Shown piece after piece: positions 39,934 to 49,693 of a stretch of 64,000 nucleotides of DNA. The first letter of the stretch is position 1; every line of letters starts with the position of its first letter. This stretch comes from Planctomycetota bacterium (GTDB lineage Bacteria; Planctomycetota; Planctomycetia; Pirellulales; PNKZ01), in assembly GCA_018242585.1 (NCBI GenBank), contig JAFEBQ010000005.1, forward strand, positions 1 to 64,000. Direction: 5' to 3'. Both the position numbers and the translations under genes were made by a program. The notes under the pieces are model-generated. The model made no database searches, was not told the DNA's origin, and saw only the letters and a program-made list of their open reading frames with translations.

Positions 39934-42462
39934 ATGTCCACTACGCCGCAACCTCGCGCTGAACTCCTCGCCCCAGCGGGCGATTGGGACGCGCTGCGCG
40001 CGGCCGTGGCCTGTGGCGCTGACGCGGTCTATTTCGGCCTGGCGAACTTCAACGCCCGGCATCGCGCCACGAACTTCTCGCGCGACGAGCTGCCCGAGGT
40101 GATCGGCTTTCTGCACCGCCACCTGGTCCGCGGCTACGTCACACTGAACACGTTGATCTTCTCGGACGAGCTGCCCGAGCTGGCCGAGACCGTGGCGGCC
40201 ATCGCCCAAGCCGGCGCCGATGCGGTGATTGTGCAGGATCTCGGCGTGGCCGCCTTAGTGCATCAACTCGCTCCGCAACTGCCGATTCACGCTTCGACCC
40301 AGACGACCTTGGCCGAGCCGCGCGGCATTGCGCTGGCCAAAGAGTTGGGCGTTGACCGGGTCATCCTGCCGCGCGAGCTGTCGCTGGACGAGATCGGTCA
40401 GATCACGTCCCAGGCCGAACTGCCGGTCGAGGTGTTCGTTCACGGCGCGTTGTGCGTCGCCTACAGCGGCCAGTGCCTGACCAGCGAAGCCATCGGCGGC
40501 CGCAGCGCCAACCGAGGCCAGTGTGCCCAGGCTTGTCGCTTGCCTTACGAATTGTTGGTCGATGGCCAGCGTCGCGAGCTGGGCGACGTGGCGTACCTGC
40601 TCAGCCCGCAGGATTTGGCGGCGTACAACCTGGTGGACGATCTGGTGAAGCGAGGCGTGTGCAGCCTGAAGATCGAAGGACGCCTGAAGAGCGCGCAGTA
40701 CGTCGCCGTCGCCACCCAGACCTATCGTGCCGCACTCGACGCGGCGCTGGCCGGTCAGCAGTTTCAACTTGATCAGCAAGCGACCCTCGACCTGCAACAA
40801 ACCTTCTCGCGCGGCTTCAGCCCGGGATTCTTGCGCGGGGTCGATCACCAGGAACTGGTCCAAGGCCGCTTCCCAAAAAGTCGCGGCGTCTTTGTCGGCA
40901 CGCTGGTCGAGGCCTACGGCGGTCGGGCCACGATTGAATTGGCCGACGGGGTTCCCGACGAAGTGCTCCGCGCCGGCGACGGCATTGTCTTCGACGAAGG
41001 ACATCCCGAGCGGGACGAGCAAGGAGGCCGGCTGGTCGGTGTGCGATTGCTCAATGCACAACCCGGCTACCGTGCGACAACTCGGCGGGTCGAAATCGAG
41101 CTGCTGCAAGGGGCCGCCGATTTGTCGCAAGTGACGCGCGACGCGCGCGTTTGGAAGACCGACGATCCCCAGCTTCGTCGCCGCGTGCAGCGAGCCGTGC
41201 AAAGCGACGAGCACGAGCGCCGCGAGCCGATCGACGCGGTCGCGCGCGGCAACGTCGGCGGCGCGCTGACGCTGGTTTTGCGCGATGGCTTGGGACGCGA
41301 GGCGAGCGCCGCCTGGCCCGGTCCCTTGACCCAGGCGATCAAACATCCGCTCACCGTCGAAAGCCTGCGCCAGCAACTCGATCGATTCGGCGACACGTCG
41401 TTCTGTCTGGGCAATGTCGCGGTCGAAACCGACGCGCCGGTGATGGTTCCCAAGAGCGTGTTGAACGAGCTGCGCCGGCAAGCGGTCGCCACACTCGAAG
41501 CCACGCGCCAGGCGCAGGCCGAGCGCACCATCGACATGACCGCCCTGGACGAGCAGCGCGCCGTCGCGCGACAGATCACCGCCCCGCACGAAGACCAGCC
41601 GCGGCTAGCAGTGCTGGCGCGGACGATGGATCAGCTGGAAGCGGTGCTGGCCTGGTCGCCGAGCGACGGGCTGCCTAAGCCGGCGATTGTGTATTGCGAT
41701 TTCGAGGACGTGCGGCGCTATCGGCCGGCGGTCGAACACTGTCGCGCCGCCAATATGCCCGTGGGGGTGGCGACGTTGCGCGTCATCAAGCCGGGCGAGG
41801 AAGGCTGGCTCGTGCAGATTGCCCGCAGCGAGCCCGACGTGGTGCTGGTGCGGAACCTGGCGGCAATCTCGTATTTTCGCCAGCACCGCCCCGAGTTATC
41901 GTTGGTGTCCGACTATTCGCTCAACGTGGCCAACGAGCTGACGGCGGCCGTGCTGGAACGATGGGACGTCGAGCGAATCACGCCCAGCCATGACCTGAAC
42001 TGGGAACAGTTCCAGGCCCTGATGCGGCGGATCGATCCTGGTTTGTTCGAGGCCGTGGTCCACCATCACATGCCGATGTTCCACATGGAGCACTGCGTGT
42101 TTGCCCATACGCTCAGCGACGGTAAAGACTGGCGCGACTGCGGACGCCCGTGCGACACCCACCGCGTCGAGCTGCGCGACCGCGCGGGGGCCGAGTTCCC
42201 CATCGTGGCCGACGCCGGTTGCCGCAACACCGTGTTCCACAACTTGCCGCAAAGCGCGGCCGAGTACCTGGGGCGGATGTCGCAACTGGGCGTGCGTTGG
42301 TTCCGCGTCGAGTTGCTGCGCGAGGCGGCGGCTGACGTGGCGCCGTTGTTGGAACATTACGCCAGCGTGCTGGCCGGCCGTCACGACGGCCGCAGCGCCT
42401 GGCGCAGCTTGCAAGTGCTGAACCAGGTCGGCCTGACCCGCGGCACGCTGCAAATGTCGTAA
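39934..42462 (+). CDS. Tandem U32 peptidase-family protein, 842 aa
   Basis: U32 collagenase-like protein. The N-terminal half has LLAPAGDWDALRAAVACGADAVYFGL and the U32 cysteine signature EVFVHGALCVAYSGQCL...RSANRGQCAQACR (about 165-205). It then has a DUF3656-like region. A second U32-like domain (about 550-840) carries another Cys cluster, MEHCVFAH...CGRPCDTH...DAGCRNT. U32 proteins include RlhA (23S rRNA hydroxylation) and TrhP-type tRNA hydroxylation factors, which probably bind iron-sulfur, so an RNA modification role is more likely than proteolysis. An in-frame ATG at 39910 is an alternative start. Confidence 0.8.
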   Translation: MSTTPQPRAELLAPAGDWDALRAAVACGADAVYFGLANFNARHRATNFSRDELPEVIGFLHRHLVRGYVTLNTLIFSDELPELAETVAAIAQAGADAVIVQDLGVAALVHQLAPQLPIHASTQTTLAEPRGIALAKELGVDRVILPRELSLDEIGQITSQAELPVEVFVHGALCVAYSGQCLTSEAIGGRSANRGQCAQACRLPYELLVDGQRRELGDVAYLLSPQDLAAYNLVDDLVKRGVCSLKIEGRLKSAQYVAVATQTYRAALDAALAGQQFQLDQQATLDLQQTFSRGFSPGFLRGVDHQELVQGRFPKSRGVFVGTLVEAYGGRATIELADGVPDEVLRAGDGIVFDEGHPERDEQGGRLVGVRLLNAQPGYRATTRRVEIELLQGAADLSQVTRDARVWKTDDPQLRRRVQRAVQSDEHERREPIDAVARGNVGGALTLVLRDGLGREASAAWPGPLTQAIKHPLTVESLRQQLDRFGDTSFCLGNVAVETDAPVMVPKSVLNELRRQAVATLEATRQAQAERTIDMTALDEQRAVARQITAPHEDQPRLAVLARTMDQLEAVLAWSPSDGLPKPAIVYCDFEDVRRYRPAVEHCRAANMPVGVATLRVIKPGEEGWLVQIARSEPDVVLVRNLAAISYFRQHRPELSLVSDYSLNVANELTAAVLERWDVERITPSHDLNWEQFQALMRRIDPGLFEAVVHHHMPMFHMEHCVFAHTLSDGKDWRDCGRPCDTHRVELRDRAGAEFPIVADAGCRNTVFHNLPQSAAEYLGRMSQLGVRWFRVELLREAAADVAPLLEHYASVLAGRHDGRSAWRSLQVLNQVGLTRGTLQMS

Positions 42463-42502
42463 CCAGGGTTCCTTCCTCACCACCCCGAGCGACTTCGTCC
42501 CC

Positions 42503-43546
42503 GTGAAACGCCCGCGACTTACTCCGCCGCTGCCGCTGCTGATCACCGGCGTCTCGGGCGTGCCTGGTTACAACGCGCTGCCGTATTTTCGGCGGCGCTT
42601 CCCGGGCCAGGTCGTCGGCGTGCGCCAGCGCGACAACTGGAAGCTGCGCGGGCCAGACATTGTGGCCTGCGACGCCGAAGATCGGGACGGGCTGCTGCGA
42701 CTGTTTGACCAATACGAGTTCCGCGCGGTGTTGAACTGTGCCGGCAACTGCGCGCTGAAGGCCTGCGAGCTCGATCCCGAGTTGGCCTGCCGGATCAACG
42801 TCGGCGGCGTCATCAACCTGCTCGACGCCATCGCCGATCGACCCGTCCGATTGGTCCATCTGTCGGTCGACATGGTTTACTCGGGCGTCGGCCCCGGCGG
42901 GTACATCGAGTCGGCTCCCGTCGATCCGGTGAACATGTACGGCAAGACGATGGTCATGGCCGAGCAGGTGATCGCCGAGCGCAAGCTCGACGCGGCCGTG
43001 CTCCGCATCTCGCTACCGATGGGTGTCAGCTTCAACGGCCATGCCGGCGCGATCGATTGGATTCAGTCGCGGTTTCGCAAGTCGCGCCCAGCCACGCTGT
43101 ACTACGACGAGATTCGCACGCCGATCTATACCGACTGTTTGAATCGCTTGTGCCGCGCCGTGCTGGCTCGGCCTGACTTGCAAGGGCTGTTTCACGCCGC
43201 CGCGCCGCGAGCGATGAGCGTCTATCAGGTGGGCCAGGTCATCAATCGTGTCGGCGGCTACGATCCTGAATTGTTGATGGGCTGTCCGCGCGTCGAGGCC
43301 GGTCCCATCCCCCCCCGTGCTGGCAACATCGCCCTCGATTCATCGAAGCTGGCGGCCGCGCTCGGCTATCCGCCGCTCGATCCCTGGCCATTCGACGAGC
43401 GGTTCGTGCCGACCCATGACCAGTGGCACTTCGAGCGCGAAGTCGACGAGCCGGGCTCGTTCGAGCTGCTGAGCCGTATTCTTTATCGCAACCCACGTCG
43501 CCGCAAAGCCGAAGACGATGTGTCGTTATTAGGCCCGGCGACTTAA
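42503..43546 (+). CDS. RmlD-like NAD(P)-dependent sugar reductase, 347 aa
   Basis: SDR-extended protein. Rossmann glycine motif ITGVSGVPGYN (15-25), conserved NCAGNCALKACELDPELACRINV, and a YxxxK catalytic pair in YGKTMVMAEQ near 153. The C-terminal lobe resembles dTDP-4-dehydrorhamnose reductase (RmlD). Start is a GTG at 42503, 40 bp after the U32 gene. Possible substrate is a nucleotide sugar for cell-surface polysaccharide; no adjacent rml genes support rhamnose specifically. Confidence 0.75.
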   Translation: MKRPRLTPPLPLLITGVSGVPGYNALPYFRRRFPGQVVGVRQRDNWKLRGPDIVACDAEDRDGLLRLFDQYEFRAVLNCAGNCALKACELDPELACRINVGGVINLLDAIADRPVRLVHLSVDMVYSGVGPGGYIESAPVDPVNMYGKTMVMAEQVIAERKLDAAVLRISLPMGVSFNGHAGAIDWIQSRFRKSRPATLYYDEIRTPIYTDCLNRLCRAVLARPDLQGLFHAAAPRAMSVYQVGQVINRVGGYDPELLMGCPRVEAGPIPPRAGNIALDSSKLAAALGYPPLDPWPFDERFVPTHDQWHFEREVDEPGSFELLSRILYRNPRRRKAEDDVSLLGPAT

Positions 43547-43556
43547 CAAAGTAACG

Positions 43557-43699
43557 CCAGGGTAGCCCAGGTTGCTCGTCAACCTGGGCGGCGAAGCCGC
43601 AAGAGGCGTTGCGCAGGATGCACTTCGACATCGAATTTGACCTTTCCCGTCGCCTCTTGTTGCTGCGCAACACCGGTTGACGAGCAACCGGTGCTACCC
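43557..43699. repeat. Family-E palindromic element, copy 1
   Basis: Begins gggtagcccaggttgctcgtcaacctggg and ends ccggttgacgagcaaccggtgctaccc, so the two ends are complementary hairpins around a ttgttgctgcgcaac core. The second copy lies at about 58148-58306. Confidence 0.75.
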
Positions 43700-43802
43700 A
43701 GAGATCAAGATCGCCCCTCTTGGACCTGCGGCGGTTGGCAGCTATCGTGAAGTGACGTTTTTCCCGCCCCGCACGCGCCGCCCTTTGCGATCGAACCCGC
43801 CG

Positions 43803-46652
43803 ATGAAGTTTTCGGAACTGATCGTCCTGCTTCCCTGTCACAGCCTGGAGGACTTTCCGGTCCATCACCAGGGGACCGAAGCCGAAGGGCTGTTGTCCGC
43901 CTGGTCGGCGCTGTGGCACCCGGCCTTGATCGCGGCCGCCGCTCAGATGCCCACCTGGTTCCGGGCCGACGCTCCGCCCGAGGAACTTGAGAATCGGCTG
44001 CTCATCATTCCGCAAGCGAGCGAATCGCTGTTGTTGGCCGGTTGGGCGTCGCGGGCCAAGAACGAAGGGGCCTGCGTCCTGCGCAAGACGCATCGTCGCG
44101 ATGAACTGATCGCGGCGGCGCTGGCCCAGCTTGACGCCGACGCCTTGCCGCGCCCCGTGGCCGAGATCGACCTGGAACTGGTCGCCGACTTTCTGGCCCT
44201 GGGGACGGCGTACCTGCTGGTCGAGTTGCTCACCCGCCAGATGCGCTATATGAGCAACCTGGACGAGGTCAACCTGCGCAACGAAGTCGTGGCCGGCGCC
44301 CAGGCCGCGGTCGAGGGGAACGGCGACGAAGCGCGCCGCCACTTGCGCAACGGCTTCGAGGCGTTGACCGAAGCCCGCGAGCGGTTCTACCCGGTGAATT
44401 GCTACCTGGTCGATCTAACACTAGTCGCGCCGACGACGGTCGGCGCCACGTTGCGCGCTGAGTTCGATGCCCCGGTGCCGACCAATTTGCTGATCTCGGG
44501 CGAGACGGCTGAACACCTGGCGCGAACCGAGCCCGAGACGCTGGCTGCTTTGAAGCTCGCGCTCAATCACCGCCGCGTGGCGCTGGTGGGTGGCGAGTAT
44601 CGCGAGGGGGAACTGCCGCTGTTGCCGCGCGAGGCGGTGCTGACGAATCTGCAACGAGGCATCGCCGCGACCGAGCAGGCGCTCGGCGCGCGACCCGTGG
44701 TTTACGGCCGGCGTCGCGCTGGCCTCAGCCCGATCCTGCCGGGCATGCTCGAACAACTGGGCTTCACCGGCGCGCTGCATGTGACGCTCGACGACGGTCA
44801 ATTCCCGCAAAGCCCGCAATGCAAAACCCGCTGGCAAGGGCTCGACACCGGCGCGATCGACGCCTTGTGCCGCGTGCCGCTCGATGCCCGCTCGGCCGAC
44901 AGTATCCTCAGCTTTCCACGGGCCATGGGTGAGTCGATGGACAACGACCACGTCGCCACGGTCTGTTGGGCCCACTGGCCCGGCGAGGTGAGTCCGTTCT
45001 ATCTCGATCTGCGGCGCGTGACGGCGTATGGCTCGCCGCTGGGAACTTACATCGCGCTCGACGCCTATTTTGCCGATACCGACCGGCCGGGCGACTTGAC
45101 CCAGTTCCGGCCCGACCAGTATCGGGTGCCGTACCTGCGTCAGGCGATCATCAAGCAGCAGGCCGATCCGATCTCGCGCCACGCGCGCCGGCTGGCGATG
45201 TGCCGCCGCGCGGCCGCGGCCCGGGCGATCGACGCGATGGCGTTCGCGCTAAAACCTGCGGAGAGTGCGCCAGCGGAACTTCCGAGCGCCACCGATTGCG
45301 ATCTGGCGGCCGACGAGGCGAGCGCCTCCGAAGCGCTGGCCACGAAACTCGATGATGCCTGCCAGGGAGCGATCACTCGACTGGCCGGCGCGGCAGCCAG
45401 CGGTGCCACGCGCGGCCTGCTGGTCGCCAATCCCGACGGCTTCGCGCGGCGGCTGGTGGTTGACGTCTCGTCGCTGGGCGCGCTGCCCGACGTGGCCGGC
45501 CCGGTTCAAGCGGTGCAGGAGCTGGGGGATAAAAAGCTGGCGCTGGTCGAAACCCCCAGCCATGGCTTCGCCTGGCTCGCGGCGGGAAGTGGCAAAGCGT
45601 CCACGCCGGCCAAGAGTGGCAAGCGCGCCGCGCCGATGGCCGAAGGTCAGGTGCTGCGCAACGAGCTGTTTGAAGTCACGCTCCACCCGACCAACGGCGG
45701 GATCAAATCGGTCTACACGTTGAACAGCCGGCGCAATCGACTGGCCCAGCAGTTGTCGTTTCGCCTGGCTCAGCCGCGCCCGCAACCGGGCGAGACGTGG
45801 AGCGACCCGGACCAGGCGGCCTTGTACAGCACGATGGTGGCCGATGAAATCCAAGTGCTCAGCGCCGGCCCGGCGTGCGGACGCCTGGCCAGTCGCGGCC
45901 GACTGCTGGGGGCCGAGGGGCAGGTGCTGGCCCTGTTCACGCAAGAATACGAATTGTGGCGCGGCTCGCGCACGCTGTTGATCGACATCACGCTCGACAT
46001 CAAGGAACCGCCGCGGGCCGATGCCTGGAACTCGTACTACGCGGCGCGGTTTGCCTGGAGCGAGCCGTCGGCCGAACTGGTGCGCGGCGTGGCGCTGGCG
46101 GCCCAGCCGACCGAGGCCAAGCGCATCGAAGCGCCCCAGTTCGTCGAGGTCCGCGCCCCAGGCTGGCAGACAGCGATCCTGACCGGCGGCTTGCCGTACC
46201 ATTTGCACGGCGGTGAGCGGATGCTCGACACGCTGCTGGTCGCGCGGGGCGAAACGCGGCAGAAGTTCCGCCTGGGCGTCAGTTTCGATCCGCCTCACCC
46301 AGCCGCCGAAGCCCTGGGGCTGGTGACCGACGTGATCGTGGCCCGCGACGTGGCCATTCCGAGCGCCACGGCCGGCAGCGGCTGGCTGTTTCACATCGAC
46401 GCGCGGAATGTCATCGCCACGGGGCTCGAACGAGCGACCACTGCCAGCGGCGACAAGGTCGTACGCCTCAGGCTGTTAGAGACCGAAGGGACCGCCGGCG
46501 CGGTGCGGGTTCGCACCATCCGACCGCCGCAAGCAGCCCGGCATGTCGACCTGCTGGGGAACCGGCTGGTCGACTTGCCGATCGACGGCGACGCGGTACA
46601 AGTCGACCTGGGGGCCTTTGAATGGACGATGATCGAGCTACAACTAAGTTAA
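43803..46652 (+). CDS. GH38-like (alpha-mannosidase superfamily) protein, 949 aa
   Basis: Large cytosolic protein without signal peptide. The N-terminal half contains GH38/57-like barrel elements (IVLLPCHSLEDFPVHH; LALNHRRVALVGGEYREGELPLL). Residues about 610-949 form the beta-sandwich region typical of alpha-mannosidases, with NELFEVTLHPTNGGIKSVYTLNSRRNRLAQQLSFRL. No clear nucleophile Asp motif of characterised alpha-mannosidases can be fixed by eye, so activity is unproven. It probably acts on mannose-type oligosaccharide. The start at 43803 follows a poorly supported region; the in-frame extension upstream is repeat. Confidence 0.65.
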   Translation: MKFSELIVLLPCHSLEDFPVHHQGTEAEGLLSAWSALWHPALIAAAAQMPTWFRADAPPEELENRLLIIPQASESLLLAGWASRAKNEGACVLRKTHRRDELIAAALAQLDADALPRPVAEIDLELVADFLALGTAYLLVELLTRQMRYMSNLDEVNLRNEVVAGAQAAVEGNGDEARRHLRNGFEALTEARERFYPVNCYLVDLTLVAPTTVGATLRAEFDAPVPTNLLISGETAEHLARTEPETLAALKLALNHRRVALVGGEYREGELPLLPREAVLTNLQRGIAATEQALGARPVVYGRRRAGLSPILPGMLEQLGFTGALHVTLDDGQFPQSPQCKTRWQGLDTGAIDALCRVPLDARSADSILSFPRAMGESMDNDHVATVCWAHWPGEVSPFYLDLRRVTAYGSPLGTYIALDAYFADTDRPGDLTQFRPDQYRVPYLRQAIIKQQADPISRHARRLAMCRRAAAARAIDAMAFALKPAESAPAELPSATDCDLAADEASASEALATKLDDACQGAITRLAGAAASGATRGLLVANPDGFARRLVVDVSSLGALPDVAGPVQAVQELGDKKLALVETPSHGFAWLAAGSGKASTPAKSGKRAAPMAEGQVLRNELFEVTLHPTNGGIKSVYTLNSRRNRLAQQLSFRLAQPRPQPGETWSDPDQAALYSTMVADEIQVLSAGPACGRLASRGRLLGAEGQVLALFTQEYELWRGSRTLLIDITLDIKEPPRADAWNSYYAARFAWSEPSAELVRGVALAAQPTEAKRIEAPQFVEVRAPGWQTAILTGGLPYHLHGGERMLDTLLVARGETRQKFRLGVSFDPPHPAAEALGLVTDVIVARDVAIPSATAGSGWLFHIDARNVIATGLERATTASGDKVVRLRLLETEGTAGAVRVRTIRPPQAARHVDLLGNRLVDLPIDGDAVQVDLGAFEWTMIELQLS

Positions 46653-46686
46653 AAGGAAATTGAACCGCAAAGACGCAAAGCGATAT

Positions 46687-46765
46687 GTGGGGGTGTGGGG
46701 GAGTAGAGGGTGGGGGAGTAAATTACGCTTGCGGTTTAGCCGCAGGACCATAGGTCCGCGCGCTC
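46687..46765. repeat. Family-G repeat, copy 2
   Basis: Polypurine tract (gggggtgtgggggagtag) followed by the conserved core cggtttagccgcaggacc-ata-ggtccgcgcgct. Lies just upstream of cmk. Confidence 0.65.
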
Positions 46766-46814
46766 GACGACGATGGTAATTCATTAACATTTCGAGCATA
46801 TTGGATCACAGGAC

Positions 46815-47507
46815 ATGGACTTCACGGACTGCTCGATGATTGTGACGATTGACGGACCAGCAGGCTCGGGCAAGAGCAGCGCCGCGCGGCAGTTGGCGCG
46901 GCGGCTGGGGATTCGCTTTCTCGACACCGGCGCCATGTACCGGGCCGTCACCCTGGCGGCCATGCGACGCGGCGTGTCGTGGGACGACGCCGACGCGCTG
47001 GCGGCGCTGGCGCGTGATGTGCGAGTCGAGCTGCGCGACGATCGGGTCTACCTGGACGACGAGGATGTGACCCAGGCGGTCCGCGGGCCCCAAGTCACCG
47101 GCCTGATCTATCACCTGGCCGACAATCCCGAGGTGCGAGCCCACCTGGTCGAGCTGCAACGGCAGGCGGCCCGCGGCCTGAGCGTGGTGACCGAGGGGCG
47201 CGATCAAGGGACGGTCGTGTTTCCCGAGGCCGAGTGCAAAATCTTCCTCACCGCCACGCCCGACGAACGAGCCCGCCGGCGGATGGGCGATCTGTTGGCC
47301 CGGGGCCAGACGATCACGTTCGACGAAGTGTTCGAACAGCAGACGCTGCGCGACGAGCGCGACTCGCGCCGCCCGGTCGGGGCGCTGCGCAAGGCCGACG
47401 ACGCCATCGAAGTAATCACCGACGGGATGACGCCCGAGCAAGTGGTCGAACGCCTGGAACAAGTCATCCGCGCCCGGCTGGCGGCGATCCAAGGCTTGTC
47501 GCGGTGA
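46815..47507 (+). CDS. cmk: Cytidylate kinase, 230 aa
   Basis: Phosphorylates CMP/dCMP. P-loop DGPAGSGKSS at about 12-21, LDTGAMYRAVT (substrate-binding), EGRDQGTVVFP near 130, DERARRR, and a lid with RDERDSRRP; all cmk landmarks are present. An in-frame ATG at 46836 gives the classical start just before IVTIDGPAG, so the first 7 residues are uncertain. Confidence 0.95.
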   Translation: MDFTDCSMIVTIDGPAGSGKSSAARQLARRLGIRFLDTGAMYRAVTLAAMRRGVSWDDADALAALARDVRVELRDDRVYLDDEDVTQAVRGPQVTGLIYHLADNPEVRAHLVELQRQAARGLSVVTEGRDQGTVVFPEAECKIFLTATPDERARRRMGDLLARGQTITFDEVFEQQTLRDERDSRRPVGALRKADDAIEVITDGMTPEQVVERLEQVIRARLAAIQGLSR

Positions 47508-47566
47508 CGGTGATTGGTTGGTTCGTGCCTGGAAGGCTTCCCTGAGCAATGAGTTGCTAACGACCG

Positions 47567-48757
47567 ATGGCGATCAGCCCGAGCCCGATCGATTACGACT
47601 TTCTTTCGCCGCGGCAGATCGTGTTTGGTTGGGCGCGGCGGCAGCAGCTTATCTCGCTGGTCGCCGATTGGGGCAAGCATGTCTATGCGGTGATCGGTTC
47701 GCGGACTCTGCTCACCAGCGGCGCTTGGACCGAAATCGAAGAGTCGCTCCGCCAGTCGGGCAAACACGTCATCGTTGCCGCCACGATCAATCGCGAGCCC
47801 GAGGTCGAAGACGTCGATCGGCTGACCACGCTGCTCCGCTCGCAGGCGCCGCGCGGCAATAGCTGGCTATTGGCTCTTGGCGGCGGCGCGGCCATCGATC
47901 TGGCCAAGGCGGCCGCCGCGCTGACCACGCAATCGCAACCGGCCAGCGTTACCGATTACCTGGAAGGGGTCGGTCGCGGCTGCCAACTGGTCGAGCCGCC
48001 GCTGCCGATGGTGGCCATGCCGACCACGGCGGGCACGGGGGCCGAAGCGACCAAGAACTCGGTGATCACCAGCTACGATCCGGCGTTCAAGAAGAGCTTG
48101 CGGTCCAACCTGATGGTGCCGCCGCTGGTGCTGGTCGACCCGCAATTGACCGTCTCGCTGCCGGCCCGGACGACGGCCTGGACGGGCATGGACGCGATCA
48201 CGCAACTGATCGAAAGTTATCTCACGCGCAACGCCCGACCGATGGCCCGCGCGCTGGCCGTCGAAGGGTTGCGCCGCGCGCTGCCCGCGTTGCCCGAGGC
48301 GGTTCGCGATGGCAGCTCGCGCCCGGCCCGCGAGGCGATGAGCCATGCCGCGCTGCTCAGCGGGCTGGCCCTGGCGAACTCGGGACTGGGGCTCGCCCAC
48401 GGCGTGGCCGCGGCGCTCGGCAGCGTGCTCAAGACACCGCACGGTTTGGCTTGTGCCATGATGTTGCCGGCGGCGCTGCGCGTGAATCGATTGACGTGCG
48501 AGTCGCAACTGGCCGAGTTGGCCCGCGACGCCCGGGTGTCGAACTCGGTGCGTGACTCCCTGGCGGCCGACACGCTGGTCGATCGAATCGATCAATTGAT
48601 TGTCGACCTGCAAATCCCGCGACGGCTGGGAGACATCGGCGTCAAACCCGAGCAGCTCGACGCTCTGGTCGCGGGCTCGCGCGGCAACAGCATGAACGGC
48701 AACCCGCACCAGGTGGCCGACGCCGAGCTGCGCGAGCTGTTGGAGAACATGCTGTGA
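47567..48757 (+). CDS. Iron-containing alcohol dehydrogenase-family protein, 396 aa
   Basis: Fe-ADH/FucO family. N-terminal NAD domain with LALGGGAAIDLAKA (GGGS-like) and C-terminal helical metal domain. Metal ligands: Asp in TGMDAITQLIES, His in LAHGVAAAL, His in TPHGLACAMMLP. The second usual ligand, His of 'D-A-x-x-H', is Gln here, so the site is D/Q/H/H. Some lineages carry that change. Its stop overlaps the following PfkB-type gene's GTG, so the pair is coupled. Suggests oxidation or reduction of a sugar-derived aldehyde or alcohol. Confidence 0.85.
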   Translation: MAISPSPIDYDFLSPRQIVFGWARRQQLISLVADWGKHVYAVIGSRTLLTSGAWTEIEESLRQSGKHVIVAATINREPEVEDVDRLTTLLRSQAPRGNSWLLALGGGAAIDLAKAAAALTTQSQPASVTDYLEGVGRGCQLVEPPLPMVAMPTTAGTGAEATKNSVITSYDPAFKKSLRSNLMVPPLVLVDPQLTVSLPARTTAWTGMDAITQLIESYLTRNARPMARALAVEGLRRALPALPEAVRDGSSRPAREAMSHAALLSGLALANSGLGLAHGVAAALGSVLKTPHGLACAMMLPAALRVNRLTCESQLAELARDARVSNSVRDSLAADTLVDRIDQLIVDLQIPRRLGDIGVKPEQLDALVAGSRGNSMNGNPHQVADAELRELLENML

Positions 48758-49689
48758 TCGTCGCGGCTGGACTGACGCCTGCCTGGCAGCAGATTCTCGC
48801 CTTTGACGCGCTCGCGATCGGCGAGGTGAACCGGGCCGCGAGCGCGCACTGGTGCGGCTCGGGCAAGGTGCTGAATGTCGGCGTCGCACTCCGCTGCTTG
48901 GGCGTTGAATCGCTGACCGTTTCGCCGCTGGCTGGCCCGGCGCGCGAGCAGATCGAGCGCGAGTTCGCCGCGCTGGGGGCGCGGCGCCGCTGGATCGAGA
49001 CCGCGGCGCCGACGCGCGTTTGCACCACGCTGTTGGATCGCGCGAGCGGCGCGACGACCGAGCTGGTCGAAAACGCCCAGCCGTTGACCGACGCCGAGCT
49101 ACGCGAGTTTCAGGCGGCGTACGCCGAGGCGGCCGTCGGCGCCGAGTGCGCCGTGTTGACCGGGTCGCTGCCGCGCGGCACGCCGGCGACGTTCTATCGC
49201 GACCTGTTGCGTGCGCGGGCTTTGCCGGCGGTGCTCGATGTGCGCGGACCCGAGCTATTGGCGGCGCTGACCGAGCGCCCGCTGGTGGTGAAGCCCAATC
49301 GTGAAGAGCTGGGGCACACGTTCGGTCGCACGCTCGTGACCGATGACGATGTGCGGGGGGCGATTCGTCAGTTGCTCGCTGCCGGCGCGCAAGGCGTGGT
49401 GATGACGCAAGGCGCTGGCCCAGTTTGGGTGGCCACGGCCGGCAAGATCGAACAGTTCGCGCCGCCGCGCGTGGCCGAGGTGGTCAACCCGATCGGGTGT
49501 GGCGACTGTCTGGCGGCGGGGCTGGCGCAGAGTCTGGTCGCGGGGGACGATCTGTTCGAGGCGGCGGTGCATGGTATGGCCGCGGCGCTCGAGAACTTGA
49601 CGTCGCTGCTGCCGGCGCGGATCGATCGCGCGGCAGTCACCGCGCGAGAGGCAGAGTTGAGAAAGAGTCGCCCGACCAGGCCAGGTTGA
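48754..49689 (+). CDS. PfkB-family sugar kinase, 311 aa
   Basis: Ribokinase/PfkB fold. N-terminal substrate strand (GLTPAWQQILAFDALAIGEVNRA), glycine motif GSGKVLNVGVALRCLG near 35-50, and C-terminal NPIGCGDCLAAGLA with the catalytic Asp (usual G-A-G-D reads G-C-G-D). Closest in appearance to 1-phosphofructokinase/tagatose-6-phosphate kinase types. Starts at GTG overlapping the Fe-ADH stop, implying co-translation with that gene. Sugar specificity unknown. Confidence 0.85.
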   Translation: MIVAAGLTPAWQQILAFDALAIGEVNRAASAHWCGSGKVLNVGVALRCLGVESLTVSPLAGPAREQIEREFAALGARRRWIETAAPTRVCTTLLDRASGATTELVENAQPLTDAELREFQAAYAEAAVGAECAVLTGSLPRGTPATFYRDLLRARALPAVLDVRGPELLAALTERPLVVKPNREELGHTFGRTLVTDDDVRGAIRQLLAAGAQGVVMTQGAGPVWVATAGKIEQFAPPRVAEVVNPIGCGDCLAAGLAQSLVAGDDLFEAAVHGMAAALENLTSLLPARIDRAAVTAREAELRKSRPTRPG

Positions 49690-49693
49690 GATC

